Part shown: positions 16,801-23,792 of the stretch, piece by piece | How the letters are laid out: every line of letters starts with the position of its first letter | Numbering within the stretch: position 1 is the stretch's first letter | Assembly (NCBI RefSeq): GCF_001570525.1 | Contig: NZ_BBXC01000013.1 | Coordinates: forward strand, 310,001-374,000 | From: Herbidospora sakaeratensis | GTDB taxonomy: Bacteria > Actinomycetota > Actinomycetes > Streptosporangiales > Streptosporangiaceae | Length of the DNA: 64,000 nt | Reading direction: 5' to 3' | Translations under genes and position numbers: made by a program | Notes under the pieces: model-generated | What the model was told of the DNA's origin: nothing | The model's input: only the letters and a program-made list of their open reading frames with translations | The model's database searches: none

Positions 16801-18726
16801 TTCGAGCCGCCGGTCGAACCCTCGGCGCTGGTCCGCGGCGCCGCCCTCGCCGGCGGGGCCGCCCCGGCCGGGGCGCCGCCCGCCGAGGTGCCGCACCAGC
16901 GGTTCTCCGTGACGGTGAAACGCGCGCAGGACCTCGCCGAACGGGTCCGCGACCTGGGCGGACGGCTCCTCGACGTGCTCGAGAAGCGCGACGGCGAGGC
17001 GTTGGCGCTGCTGCGCGACCGCCAGGAGGGCGCCGTGCTGGAGCTCACCCAGGGCGTCAAGGAGGCCCAGGTCGCCGCGGCCGCCGCGAACCTGCGGGCG
17101 CTGCAGGCGAGCCTGGCGGCGGCCGAGGACCGCGTCGCCTACTGGGAGGGCGTCGTCGCCGACGGCCTGTCGGCCCTCCAGGAGGCCCAGCTGGCGATGA
17201 TGGGCTCGGCGTCGGCCTCGCACGCGGTGGCGGCCGGGCTGAAGATCGGCGCGTCGTTCGCCTTCGGCATGCCGGAGGTCCTCATCGGGCCCTTCATCTT
17301 CGGCACGTCCTTCGGCGGCGACGACATGGGCGAGGCGCTGGAGAGCGCGGCCGGGATCGCCGAGTCGTCCGCCGAGAGCCTCAGCGTGATGGGCGAGCTG
17401 CTGGGCGTGCGGGCCGAGCACGAACGGGCCGAGGCCGACTGGCGGTTCCAGCGGACCTCCGCCGAGGCCGACGTGACCGAACTCGGCCACCAGGTCGGCG
17501 CGGGCCAGGCCCAGCTCCTGGCCGCCCAGCGGGAACTGGACCTGCACCTGGCCGAGTCGGCCGGGCAGGCGGCCGTGTCGGCCTTCCTCGCCGGACGGTT
17601 CGCCGGCCACGAGCTCTACCAGTGGATGTCGGGCCGGATGACCGAGTTGTACTTCCAGGCGTACGGGCTGGCCTATGAGATGGCCCGTGCTGCGGAGAAG
17701 GCGTGCCAGTTCGAACGCGGCACCGACGTGACGGTGATCCGGCCGACGTACTGGGACGGCCTGCGCGGCGGCCTGCTCGCCGGGGAGGCGCTCCTGGCCG
17801 ACCTCGACGCCCTCGTGGCCGTGCACGCGCGCGCCGACCGCCGCCGGCTGGAGATCACCCGCCGGGTCTCCCTGCTGGAGCACGACCCGATCGCGCTGCT
17901 CACCCTGCGGGAGAGCGGCACGTGCGAGTTGGGGCTGCCCGAAGACCTGTTCGACCGCGACTTCCCCGGCCACTACCTGCGTCAGATCCGCTCGGTCGCG
18001 GTGGCCTTCCACGACGGCGAAGGGTCCCCGATCGAGGTCAACGCCACGCTGACCCAGCTCGCCCACAAGACCGTGACGGCCGCCGACCCGAAGGCCGTGC
18101 AGTACCTGCTGGACCCGAAGGGCGCGGCCCCGGCGAACCTGCGCGTCGACTGGCGGCCCAGCCAGCGCATCGCCCTGTCGCACGTGCCGGAGGGCGCCGA
18201 GAACAACGGCCTGCACGAGATGCGCTACGACGACGACCGCTACCTCCCCTTCGAGGGCACCGGCGCTGTCGGCGCGTGGCGCCTGGAACTGCCGGGTCTG
18301 CGCGGCCGGGACCTGCCCGGCGACCTGGCCGACGTCCAGATCACCCTCCGCTACACCGCCGAGCACGGCGGCGACGCCTTCGCCTCGACGGTCCGCGGTC
18401 TGCTCCAGCCGGCGCCCGCCGCGATGTACTTCGACGTCCCCGGCGAGTTCCCGGACGAGTGGGAGAGCCTCGGCACCGACCTGGTGCTGCCCCTGACCTC
18501 AGCCGACCTGCCGGACCTGGCCGCCCCGATGATCACGGGCCTGTACGCCGTGTACGACGGCGAGGCCCGCCTGTCCCTCGGCGACCTGGCCCTGCCCCAC
18601 GGCAGGCTCGTCCCGACCCCCGGCCTCGTCCTGACGGGCGGCGGCCTCCGCCTGACCTTGACCGGCGACCGCACGGCCCTGGAGGGCCTGGGCCTCGTCG
18701 TCACCTACCGCGCCGGCACGCGCTGA
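7852..18726 (+). CDS. TcA-type toxin/translocase with many hemopexin-like repeats
   Basis: At 3624 residues this is a TcA component of the Tc (ABC) toxin family. N-terminal VRP1/SpvA-like part: SPAAYLADLLRLL at 30-42 and DSEHTFTETPYLDIV at 65-79. Residues about 836-1890 hold some 20 hemopexin-like blades. A neuraminidase-like region follows (AAWGPWLKADVRMDAARVHP near 2165) and a few more blades near 2500-2590. From about 2709 the classic TcA core reads through: GVYYWEIFFHAPLL, SGYWDLVADRL, a coiled coil, a glycine-rich hydrophobic segment near 3130-3158, and the TcB-binding tail (FAGHELYQWMSGRMTELYF near 3250; ESGTCELGLPEDLFD near 3355). Family members form pentamers that bind cells and inject a payload. 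Start: ATG at 7852 behind AAGGAAAAGGGG. No signal peptide. Codon 12 is TTA. Ordinary TcA proteins are near 2500 residues; the excess is the propeller insert. Confidence 0.9.
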   Translation: MRGDNSLPNYELLFGELDFRTGDEGRSVTSPAAYLADLLRLLDEQVGEGVLSDRRPDIARIPLDSEHTFTETPYLDIVVEILEQLVGADPYEDLRTRAHPFDKPFNLAFDELREHLRRRGVGKDEVVRPFTGDAAAICREFLGLAPEAAEVIFVARPDALRDQLGLEPGEVLDDDRFVRAAALSDLEVEQLGVSSFVRRGQDGWMERANRFVRLARRLELPFPDLDLVLVSCCDNRLDADALPVLAAVVHLARTFTLPITVSLAAPVDDPAALDGVAPAELARIRERLREVDPQGGDDRAVRRAARYLAALGLSADELFDLLRVVEASFPVPFALTRRVGDGRRVLAGPGVREGLWLAQALPPLVVWIRATGLSAADLAAFAGGPSAAAVPPLEAGVEVPATVFASARFSERASRALKDLLDAGASPYEALVRMGEVTAADFPGIGAALAGKIFTNLVLRRHLTAEGDLVHVPRELATDFSGYQDKVTELLQRAAVYPSDLGGLPGLTENQRAELYDNLVFAGVIGRDGVVADPLGRVTCDLTAVERPVVDLLRARQQAFESGPIPAVFPDDVLESLRINGYVDAAGNHTRKKATLADFALGAEFDHDRREIFDTLQAQRAAFRERTCRFTPEDFAFAADPVALAGLADPVLPEVEWEQRPYRLDLEAIAALGFTGEESDALVALLTGRGDLDGRLAVPADRLAFFVRPHNVLAFDLPGLDDYAAEVFALLGAVAVEISAGTAEIEATLAAVESARRDALAQAAEAEFGPLAPAICDGMGVDVAALADPAEGLLRRRVKAFALFAGKLGMGPDLVVAVFRDLALTGRHPEPFALPDGVTRIDALLESSDGHVHVFSGGTCWRYSSATRALVDSRPLPGGLTRVDAAFTRPDGGEWLVEGARTLVRAKGGQRWVPGTRTWGAIRNDFTTGAVEAAHVDDDGRTYLFSGDQYVRYSSTDFSRVDEGFPRPAEEFGELPETSFDGSPDLPEGPPDTVYSDETGVYALIGRMVVKHGQSLEQRDAYADDGYPVLIADHFPGVPAEFEIGVDAAFRDDDGVTHLFKDGRTVALDGTAQVVATTGRWGVHTPLTKVDAAFVGLDGFTYLFGGEDYVRYSGSDYTRADLGYPRPIAPDWGGLTRVGAAFTLDGKTHLFGDRYVRFSTADYRTPDTDPPPFTWWNLPDGFGVDAVFTDPRGRTHLLGGGGQRVHFDGRERWWSAPEPLWDSLPFQQVDAAFTGRDGRVYVFSADRYVRYSGDFSQVDDGYPASVPNFWGRTPDLLTRTGRVDAALNHDGHVYLFSGDQFRRYTGGAADPGYPRPLAEFAPEVPLTRVDAVYASGGDLFLVDGSTTHVISRELYRVRDTPGVTCAFVEDGRLVTEGPAGWSSRPRVLAGVPEKFRTGLDAVLDGAYLFKGAACYDTRVDQEFPVTESWGLAPEPGVVDAGYVKDGRTVLFSGPMFTDGGAPQPIAARFGLDSVMIAYVHDKLTHLFEHPAADGTMRHLVVETGENDVADASYWGAGHIPRAVVAREDTLVLLDGDTYTLPGDGTRRPAGLLWRGFEGELTTVVGDRFYFGERYRDYRDGGFGPLTEPRPTGIATVDAAFVWDGAAYLFSGDRYVRYSTGDHTAADPGYPKPIAGELRREEPFRNLPESFDDALTTIDAVHADLRTVTVVMGGRSHVVATEAVAAYEDLAGAVRPLGDVVDAELVVGDRTYLLSGRWYSRRTGQGEHADPGYPRDIADLAGDLGVPAFPDAFLDGVDAGFAGAGGIHLFKGRTHLRADAPDTGSPAWGHVDSRFDGGLDAAFTGEDGELYVFRAGQYARYSGADLTWADPGYPRTVQDDWGDLPADYEEGVDGAFTLRGKTYLTRGEEYVRLGDPGFPRVVAEAWADAADYRLGDLHTIARFTVLDHATGGALTTALTEPDSDPYRTMAALFGWDPAELMWAERTLRAPSAVEFVLKAAEVFSLARRVGVAPSALPALRGERDNAVRRDALLTAVGEPGELFERLLLDVEMGGQGTTSRVREAIAAVQLYVHRLLLDLEPASEETRERLRRWWTWMRNYRVWEANRKVFLYPENYLRPELRDTKTPAFRELENDLLRSGVTSATAQRAYKRYLDEYTEVSRLEITGGYVDESADGARDLVLFGRTRTEPRRHYYRYATFRDGEKTSAAWGPWLKADVRMDAARVHPVRAFDRVFAFWATVETVPPDRPDTATIVTSQQSETTQTVSAPAAAARCVKIYYSFCNLNQEWVPAQLLATGAPRTDTIGEVTLTVRTGTLPDSDHAAIRVSYTAVTGAGVVGAAFALAPELYTVELDEVTAPPPIAGDVTEIFDEPQRLDPASVVWFNRPVGFTDGAWFSLDHKGGSVLCRPIMPAPDETVALPLRGNSESLPSWDRVHTGFELYGLRYLFDNTDDGNGNGGRFVTIRNGNSRGGAPQLISSRWGRVRPPAGPAPGVVTATIGTPVVLPTAIPLTGPALPGGHNPLAQGDGGSDDGGVVIPPVVAPPATGWTSVDAAWITNRVLYLTSGTTIGAYTLSASGELDEYMDAGYPREIPRPIKGVFWQYAFTGDHYTKIFDWDFKPVEGDWDGLPERLTGAMETPDGLYLFIEGDPGADGTGPGQYLFTPAGAAVQRPYRLGTLKHEIVRLTTSTAYKLNQRLLAGGVAALLDTATQETDELPAFDTRTSDSTTIRVREERVVEELLPGRSHLDFHSANGVYYWEIFFHAPLLIAQALNTAQRFDEARTWYEYVFDPTRADQYWRFLPFLAADPGALAETLRDQGAPGEVITLLESLVPVFQGLQPLTAQQRRDLQALEALPPSEDLAVAMELDRQYDLTGDRVSLLAAYREDPFDPHTIAALRPVAYRRAVVMAYVDNLLDWGDTLFRRHTMESVDEARMLYILAWDLLGRRPDQPGTIPAGEAATFETLPALPSGHDLMTGPHAGVADPYFHVPANTALSGYWDLVADRLTKIRASLDIMGVSGALPLFEPPVEPSALVRGAALAGGAAPAGAPPAEVPHQRFSVTVKRAQDLAERVRDLGGRLLDVLEKRDGEALALLRDRQEGAVLELTQGVKEAQVAAAAANLRALQASLAAAEDRVAYWEGVVADGLSALQEAQLAMMGSASASHAVAAGLKIGASFAFGMPEVLIGPFIFGTSFGGDDMGEALESAAGIAESSAESLSVMGELLGVRAEHERAEADWRFQRTSAEADVTELGHQVGAGQAQLLAAQRELDLHLAESAGQAAVSAFLAGRFAGHELYQWMSGRMTELYFQAYGLAYEMARAAEKACQFERGTDVTVIRPTYWDGLRGGLLAGEALLADLDALVAVHARADRRRLEITRRVSLLEHDPIALLTLRESGTCELGLPEDLFDRDFPGHYLRQIRSVAVAFHDGEGSPIEVNATLTQLAHKTVTAADPKAVQYLLDPKGAAPANLRVDWRPSQRIALSHVPEGAENNGLHEMRYDDDRYLPFEGTGAVGAWRLELPGLRGRDLPGDLADVQITLRYTAEHGGDAFASTVRGLLQPAPAAMYFDVPGEFPDEWESLGTDLVLPLTSADLPDLAAPMITGLYAVYDGEARLSLGDLALPHGRLVPTPGLVLTGGGLRLTLTGDRTALEGLGLVVTYRAGTR
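10360..13510 (+). repeat. About 20 tandem hemopexin-like blades inside the toxin
   Basis: Units of about 45-55 residues repeat the pattern VDAAF...YLFSGDxYVRYS...DxGYPRPI. Well-kept units occur near 10660-10760, 11115-11240, 11540-11640, 11700-11800, 12640-12750 and 13240-13340; others keep only the VDAAF or LFxG core. With four blades per hemopexin propeller this is enough for about five propellers in a row. Hemopexin-like propellers commonly bind proteins or ligands, so target-cell recognition is the natural guess. The uneven conservation and the lack of matching DNA identity between units point to old duplications. Confidence 0.85.
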
Positions 18727-18740
18727 CGGGAGCAGGACCG

Positions 18741-20672
18741 ATGAGAAGACAACCCCCGAAGCAGCAGAAGAAGAAGGACGACGGCTTCATCTCAGAAACG
18801 ATCATCTATTCGACCGAGGACGACTACCCGACGGAGCCCGTCGAGAGGAAGCGGCCGACCGGCTCGAAGGTGATCAAAAAGCCTTCCAAGTCGACATACA
18901 AGCGAAAGATCACCGAGCTCGACGACGCTCCCGGCACCGGGACCGGCGATCGGATGACCAGGGCCCAGAAACGCGCGAGCCAGAAGCTCATCAGCACCGA
19001 CGACCTCATCGAGTCCCCGCCCGCGCCGATCGTCCCGCCCGTGTCGCCCGAACTGCAGCGCACCCGGACCGAGGCCCGGGTGGCGGGGTACACCCTCTTC
19101 GCGACAGCCCTGCGGAAAAAGGTGAACTGGGCGGTGAAGATGGCCGCGGCGCTGGGGATCGACGGCGGCCCCAAGAGCCTGCGGCGCTGGCTGGAGCAGG
19201 TCGGCGGGCTGCACCCGGCCTCGACCGTCCCGGAGGTGATCGAGGCGCTGGCGTCCGTCGACGCGCCCGTGCCCGCCCGAGCGTGGCAGGAGATCGCGGC
19301 GATCCTCGGCCACACCGACGCGACGGCGGAGAAGGTGCTGGCCAGGATCGCCGTCGAACACGCCACCGACGGCGACGCCGACCTCCAGGGGGCGATCGCG
19401 GACTTCTGCGCCCAGGCGGGGCTCGATCACGCCGCCTACCTCACGGCGTACGGCCGTCTGGGCGGCCTGAATCTGTTCGGCGCCGCGGCCACCGACAAGG
19501 TCACGACCACCCTCGGCACGCCCATCACATCCCGGCTCGGGGACGCCCTGTCGAGCCATCTGAGCAAGCTCCACGGACCCTTCGCCTCGCCCGTGGTCGC
19601 CAGAGGCGGGAACAACGACCTCGACAGGCTCGCCTGGGTGCTGGCCAACATGAAGTCCGCCCGCCAGTGTGTCGCCCTGATCACGGTGTTCGGCCAGGAG
19701 ATACGGCTGTTCGCCAACCAGCCCGACGCGAAACTCGGCGCCGACTTCCTCAAGCTGCTGAACCTCGCCGAGGCCGACGCGCAGGCCGTCACCACCCAGG
19801 TCGAGAAGCTGTTCAACGAGTTGGCCGGACAGAAACTCGGGCAACGCAAATCCGAGCGGATCTCGGACGACGTGCTGCACAAGGCCGAGCGGCGGCTGCG
19901 CAAGACGATCCGGTTCCTGGGCGCGAACTACGACACCTGGGCCGACCTGCGGGTCAGGGCGCACACGGCGGCGACCTCTGACAAGGTCCACGCCGAGACC
20001 CAGGCGGCCGACGTGGTGCTGCGCCACCGCGACAAGGCGCTGGCCGGCGACCTGAGCGACACCGAGGACGGCGACCTCCGATACCGGCAGGACGTCCTGG
20101 AGGCGAAACTCGCCGACGGGAAGAGGGCGGAGTTCGGCCGGCTCGTCGCCAACGCCCAGCTCGCCATCGGGATCTCCAAACTGTGCTGCTTCAAATGCTG
20201 GCTGATGCTCCTCGCCGCGGGCAAGAAGAGCGTGCAGTTGCCGGCGGCCGGATCCCACGGCAAGGTCTACGGCTGGCCCGCGCCCGCCGTCCTGGCCAAG
20301 TCCTCCATCCTGCTGGCCTTCCTCCAGCTCGACACCGGCGCGCTCAAGGACGACGACGAGGAGGTCCTGGCCGCGGCCATCGCGACGAAGAAGGGACGGC
20401 AGGAGATCGTGAACGGGATCAGCACCTGGATGTCGACCGCCGGCCTGGAGTCCGACTACCCGTCGAGCGAGGACGAGAAAGACCTCGACCTCAGCCTGTG
20501 GCAGTCCTATTACGACGACGTCGAGGAGTTCACCGACCCCGAAGACGAAGAGGAGGACCCGGACCAGGACGAGGACGAGGAACTCTCGGAGGAACTCTCG
20601 GAGGCCGAACCGGTCGTCGTCATCGCGCAGAACACCGTGTCCAAGAAAAAGCAGACGCTCAATTCGGGCTGA
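18741..20672 (+). CDS. Putative zinc nucleic-acid deaminase effector (OTT_1508-like)
   Basis: The 643-residue protein carries a deaminase-type zinc site: VHAET gives H417 and the proton-shuttle E419, and SKLCCFKC gives C483 and C486. It is followed by GSHGKVYGW (504-512), a combination I recall from the OTT_1508-like deaminase family of fungi and intracellular bacteria. Such enzymes deaminate cytosine or adenine bases. The first 60 residues are rich in Lys/Arg; residues about 575-622 are strongly acidic. There is no signal peptide or membrane segment. ATG at 18741 lies 14 bases after the toxin stop, with GGGAGCAGGA upstream, so the two are one unit. It is inferred to be the payload of the TcA-like translocase. 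The family call rests on motifs only; the middle region (100-400) I do not recognise. Confidence 0.68.
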   Translation: MRRQPPKQQKKKDDGFISETIIYSTEDDYPTEPVERKRPTGSKVIKKPSKSTYKRKITELDDAPGTGTGDRMTRAQKRASQKLISTDDLIESPPAPIVPPVSPELQRTRTEARVAGYTLFATALRKKVNWAVKMAAALGIDGGPKSLRRWLEQVGGLHPASTVPEVIEALASVDAPVPARAWQEIAAILGHTDATAEKVLARIAVEHATDGDADLQGAIADFCAQAGLDHAAYLTAYGRLGGLNLFGAAATDKVTTTLGTPITSRLGDALSSHLSKLHGPFASPVVARGGNNDLDRLAWVLANMKSARQCVALITVFGQEIRLFANQPDAKLGADFLKLLNLAEADAQAVTTQVEKLFNELAGQKLGQRKSERISDDVLHKAERRLRKTIRFLGANYDTWADLRVRAHTAATSDKVHAETQAADVVLRHRDKALAGDLSDTEDGDLRYRQDVLEAKLADGKRAEFGRLVANAQLAIGISKLCCFKCWLMLLAAGKKSVQLPAAGSHGKVYGWPAPAVLAKSSILLAFLQLDTGALKDDDEEVLAAAIATKKGRQEIVNGISTWMSTAGLESDYPSSEDEKDLDLSLWQSYYDDVEEFTDPEDEEEDPDQDEDEELSEELSEAEPVVVIAQNTVSKKKQTLNSG

Positions 20673-20683
20673 GGCCGGGCCGG

Positions 20684-22006
20684 TCAGGCGGACTCGGGCA
20701 CCACCGCGGCGGGGCCGGTCGGGGCCGGCTCCGTCTCGTGGGGCGCCTTCCGCACGCCCAGCACCGCGATCAGGCTGATCAGCGCCAGGCCGGCGATGAA
20801 CAGCGCGACCGGGGTGGAGGAGCCGCTGGCGGCATAGATGGCCGGGAAGGCGGGGGTGGCGGCGCCGGCCACGGTCGCGCCGATGGCGTACGCGACCGAG
20901 ATGCCGCTGTAGCGGACCTTCAGGTCGAACAACTCGGTGAACAGGCCGCCCTGCGCGCCGGCCATGATGCCCTGGACGATCGCCGCCACCAGGAAGCTGA
21001 CCAGCGCCAGCCCGGCGTTACCGGTGTTGACCAGGGCGAACATCGGCACCGGCCAGATCACGGCGGTGACCGCGCCGATGACGTAGAGCGTCTTGGCGCC
21101 GAAGCGGTCCGACAACCGGGCCGCCACCACGATCGCCACGATCCACACCGACGTGGAGGCCAGCACCAGCGTCAGCAGCGTGTTCCGTTCGAACCCGGCC
21201 ACCTGCGTGCCGTACGTCAGCATGTAGACGGTGACGGCGTACCCGACGGCGGGCGGGGCGATCGCGGCCAGGCCGGCCAGGACGAGGTTGCGCGGGTGCC
21301 GCCGCAGCAGTTCCCTGAACGGCACCCTCTCCACCGCCTTCGCCCGCTTGACCTTCGCGAACGCCTCCGGCTCCGTCAGGCGCACCCGGATCACGAAGCC
21401 GACCACGACCAGCACCGCCGACAGCAGGAAGGGGATGCGCCAGCCGTAGGAGAAGAAGTCCTCGTCGGGCAGCCCCGCCACGGCCAGGAACGCCAGGTTC
21501 GACAGCAGCACCCCGACCGGCACGCCGAACTGCGCGAAGCTGCCGTAGAAGGCCCGGTTGCGCGGAGTGGCGTTCTCCGTGGAGATCAGCAGCGCGCCGC
21601 CCCACTCGCCGGCCACCCCGAAGCCCTGGATCATGCGCAGCGCCACCAGCAGCAACGGCGCCCCGATGCCGATCGCCGCGTACGTCGGCAGCGTGCCGAT
21701 CAGGAACGTCGCGCCGCCGGTCAGGATCAGGGTGAGCACCAGCATCGACTTGCGGCCGATCCGGTCGCCGAAGTGCCCCACGACGGCCGCGCCGATCGGG
21801 CGGACGAGAAAGCCGACCGCGAACGCCGACAGGGAGGCCAGGGTGGCCGCCTCGGGCGAGGAGTCGGTGAAGAACAACCGGGGGAACACCAGCGCGGCGG
21901 CGGTGCCGAAGATGAAGTAGTCGTACCACTCGATCGAGGTGCCGATGAAACTGGCCGCGAAGACGCCCTTCATCGACGTCGATCTCTTGGTGCCGTGCTG
22001 GGCCAT
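20684..22006 (-). CDS. MFS transporter, metabolite:H+ symporter (MHS) family
   Basis: A 440-residue permease with about 12 membrane helices. The early SFIGTSIEWYDYFIFGTAAAL and GHFGDRIGRKSML loop and the MIQGFGVAGEWGGA motif are hallmarks of the metabolite:H+ symporter family (ShiA, KgtP, ProP relatives), which import organic or aromatic acids with protons. ATG at 22006 is 12 bases downstream of the SDR stop, so the two form one minus-strand operon. Its position in an aromatic-catabolism region suggests an aromatic or dicarboxylic acid substrate. It ends 11 bases from the end of the deaminase gene, converging with no visible terminator. Confidence 0.88.
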   Translation of the reverse strand: MAQHGTKRSTSMKGVFAASFIGTSIEWYDYFIFGTAAALVFPRLFFTDSSPEAATLASLSAFAVGFLVRPIGAAVVGHFGDRIGRKSMLVLTLILTGGATFLIGTLPTYAAIGIGAPLLLVALRMIQGFGVAGEWGGALLISTENATPRNRAFYGSFAQFGVPVGVLLSNLAFLAVAGLPDEDFFSYGWRIPFLLSAVLVVVGFVIRVRLTEPEAFAKVKRAKAVERVPFRELLRRHPRNLVLAGLAAIAPPAVGYAVTVYMLTYGTQVAGFERNTLLTLVLASTSVWIVAIVVAARLSDRFGAKTLYVIGAVTAVIWPVPMFALVNTGNAGLALVSFLVAAIVQGIMAGAQGGLFTELFDLKVRYSGISVAYAIGATVAGAATPAFPAIYAASGSSTPVALFIAGLALISLIAVLGVRKAPHETEPAPTGPAAVVPESA

Positions 22007-22018
22007 GGGCGTCGCTCC

Positions 22019-22852
22019 TCAGGACAGGGGGGTGGATGGCGCCGCGACCGGCGGGGCGCCGGAGGGTCCGCCGTCGACGGTGAGGGTGTGCCCGGAGATC
22101 CACCGGGCGCGGTCGCTGAGCAGGAAGAGCGCGGCCTGGGCGACGTCCCACGCGGTGCCCTCGGTGCGCAGCCCGGTGGCCTCGCGGCGCGGCCCGCGGC
22201 GTTCCTCGGGCATGTTCGCCGCGGCGAACGACCCCCAGATCATGCCGACCCGGACGCAGTTGACCCGGATGCCACGCGGACCCAGCGTGGCGGCCGCCCC
22301 GTCGGTCAGGTTCTCCAGCCCGGCCTTGGCCACGGAGTAGACCATCCCGGGGCCCCGGGAGGCCACGGTGACCGAGGAGATGTTCACGATCGCGGCCCCG
22401 CGCGGCAGGAGCGGCACGGTGTGCCGCATGACCTGCCAGGCGGAGGTGAGGTTGACCGTCATCAGCGCGGCGAACCGGTCGGGCGTCACGTCGAAGACCC
22501 CGGCCGGGTCGCCGGCCGCGACGTTGTTGACGACCGCGTCCAGGCCGCCCAGCCGCTCCCGCACGGCCGAGACGGCGTCGGCGACCTGCCGGTCGTCGGT
22601 GACGTCGGCGAGCACGGCCATGGCCGCGCCGCCGTCGCGGTCGATCAGCTTCACGGTGCGCTCGGCGGCCTCCGGGTCCCGGTCGAGCACCGCGACGCGC
22701 GCGCCGTGCCCGGCGAGCACCCGGGCGACGGCGTACCCCACGCCCGGGAGCTCGCCCTGCTGGCCCGCCCCGGTGACCAGGGCGGTCCGGCCGTCCATCC
22801 ACCGCGCCCCGGAGCCGGTGAAGGGATCGTTCAGGGGATCGGAACACGTCAA
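22019..22852 (-). CDS. Short-chain dehydrogenase/reductase
   Basis: A 277-residue classical SDR. The NAD(P) motif is TALVTGAGQQGELPGVGYA, a slightly stretched TGxxxGxG; NNVA replaces the usual NNAG; the catalytic Ser lies in NISSV and the Tyr/Lys pair in VYSVAK. The end, SGHTLTVDGG, is typical. TTG at 22852 is chosen because AAGGAG stands six bases upstream; an internal ATG at 22798 is an alternative that would give 18 fewer residues. It is transcribed with the MFS transporter and divergently from the IclR regulator, across a shared palindrome. The substrate is unknown; a hydroxy or oxo intermediate of aromatic-acid breakdown is likely. Confidence 0.85.
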   Translation of the reverse strand: MTCSDPLNDPFTGSGARWMDGRTALVTGAGQQGELPGVGYAVARVLAGHGARVAVLDRDPEAAERTVKLIDRDGGAAMAVLADVTDDRQVADAVSAVRERLGGLDAVVNNVAAGDPAGVFDVTPDRFAALMTVNLTSAWQVMRHTVPLLPRGAAIVNISSVTVASRGPGMVYSVAKAGLENLTDGAAATLGPRGIRVNCVRVGMIWGSFAAANMPEERRGPRREATGLRTEGTAWDVAQAALFLLSDRARWISGHTLTVDGGPSGAPPVAAPSTPLS

Positions 22853-22910
22853 CGGAAGCTCCTTCGGCTGAGACCCGACTATGACGATCGGGGAAGAGGG
22901 CGGTCGAGCC

Positions 22911-22931
22911 GACTTCCGCAGCGTGGAAGTC
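22911..22931. promoter_or_regulatory. IclR-type operator, copy 1
   Basis: Perfect inverted repeat GACTTCC-N7-GGAAGTC between the divergent SDR-MFS operon and the IclR gene. A near-identical copy, GACTTTC-N7-GGAAGCC, lies at 25132-25152 in the other divergent promoter of this cluster. IclR-family regulators bind short inverted repeats like this, so both are probably sites of the regulator encoded at 23004-23792. Confidence 0.65.
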
Positions 22932-23003
22932 CGTGTATGGAAAGCGGGTGCGTTTGGGTAGCCTCGGTTAACAGGCGCGTAACTTAGACGGACAGGTGAG
23001 CAC

Positions 23004-23792
23004 ATGACCGTCCTGACGTCGGCGCAGCGGGTGCTCGCCATCCTGGGGGTCTTCGACACCGAGAACCTGGCGTTGTCCCTCAGCGAGATCAGCCGCCGGA
23101 CCGGCTTCACGCTCAGCACCACCCATCGGCTGGTGAACGAGCTGCACTGCTGGGGCGCGTTGTCCCGGCACGGCGACGGCAAGTACACCATCGGGCTGCG
23201 CATCCTCGAACTGGGCAGCCTCGCGCCCCAGGGCGGCCAGCTGCGCGAGATCGCGCTGCCGTTCCTGCACGACCTCCAGCACGCCACCCGGGCCAACATC
23301 CACCTCGGCGTGCCCGAGGGCCACGACGTCATCTACGTCGAGTCGCTGCGGGCGCGCGACACCGTGCCGGTGCCGAGCCGCCTGGGCGGACGCTGGCCCA
23401 TGCACGCCACCGGGACCGGCCTGGTGCTGCTCGCGCACTCCAGCCAGGAGTTCCAGGAGGAGGTGCTGGCCTCCGACCTGTTCGCGTACACCGTCAACAC
23501 GCTCACCGACCCCGGCGCGCTGCGGCGCTTCCTCGCCGAGGTGCGCACGTCGGGTGTGGCGATCGTGGAGAGCCAGCTCACCTACGACGTGATGGCGGTC
23601 GCCGTGCCGATCCGCGGTCCCCGCGACCGGGTCGTGGCCGCGGTCGGCATCACGCTGCCGAGCGGTTCGGCCTCGCCGCACTCCCTCGTGCCGGCGCTGG
23701 CCACCACCGCCCGCAGCATCTCCAGGGCGCTGGGCGCCCCTTCGGCCGCCCACTTCACCGCCCGCGAGGTCAGGCGCGCGCCGAACCGGTGA
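23004..23792 (+). CDS. IclR-family transcriptional regulator
   Basis: A 262-residue DNA-binding regulator. The N-terminal winged helix-turn-helix (LSLSEISRRTGFTLSTTHRL, about residues 25-45) is followed by the IclR effector domain, with HLGVPEGHDVIYVES, PMHATGTGLVLLA and a late AVAVPIRGP segment. Such proteins sense small aromatic or organic acids and act as repressors or activators of neighbouring catabolic genes. ATG at 23004 has AGGTGAG upstream. Its last 23 bases overlap, tail to tail, the end of the CoA-ligase-like gene. The two palindromes at 22911 and 25132 suggest it controls itself, SDR-MFS, the ligase and the zinc dehydrogenase. Confidence 0.9.
   Translation: MTVLTSAQRVLAILGVFDTENLALSLSEISRRTGFTLSTTHRLVNELHCWGALSRHGDGKYTIGLRILELGSLAPQGGQLREIALPFLHDLQHATRANIHLGVPEGHDVIYVESLRARDTVPVPSRLGGRWPMHATGTGLVLLAHSSQEFQEEVLASDLFAYTVNTLTDPGALRRFLAEVRTSGVAIVESQLTYDVMAVAVPIRGPRDRVVAAVGITLPSGSASPHSLVPALATTARSISRALGAPSAAHFTAREVRRAPNR

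Noticed and set aside
7885-18366. Very long open frames of 1610 and 1868 codons on the minus strand across the toxin gene
   Set aside because: They are mirror frames of the toxin caused by GC-rich third positions; their products are Arg/Gly/Val/His-rich with no motif, while the plus frame shows continuous family features.
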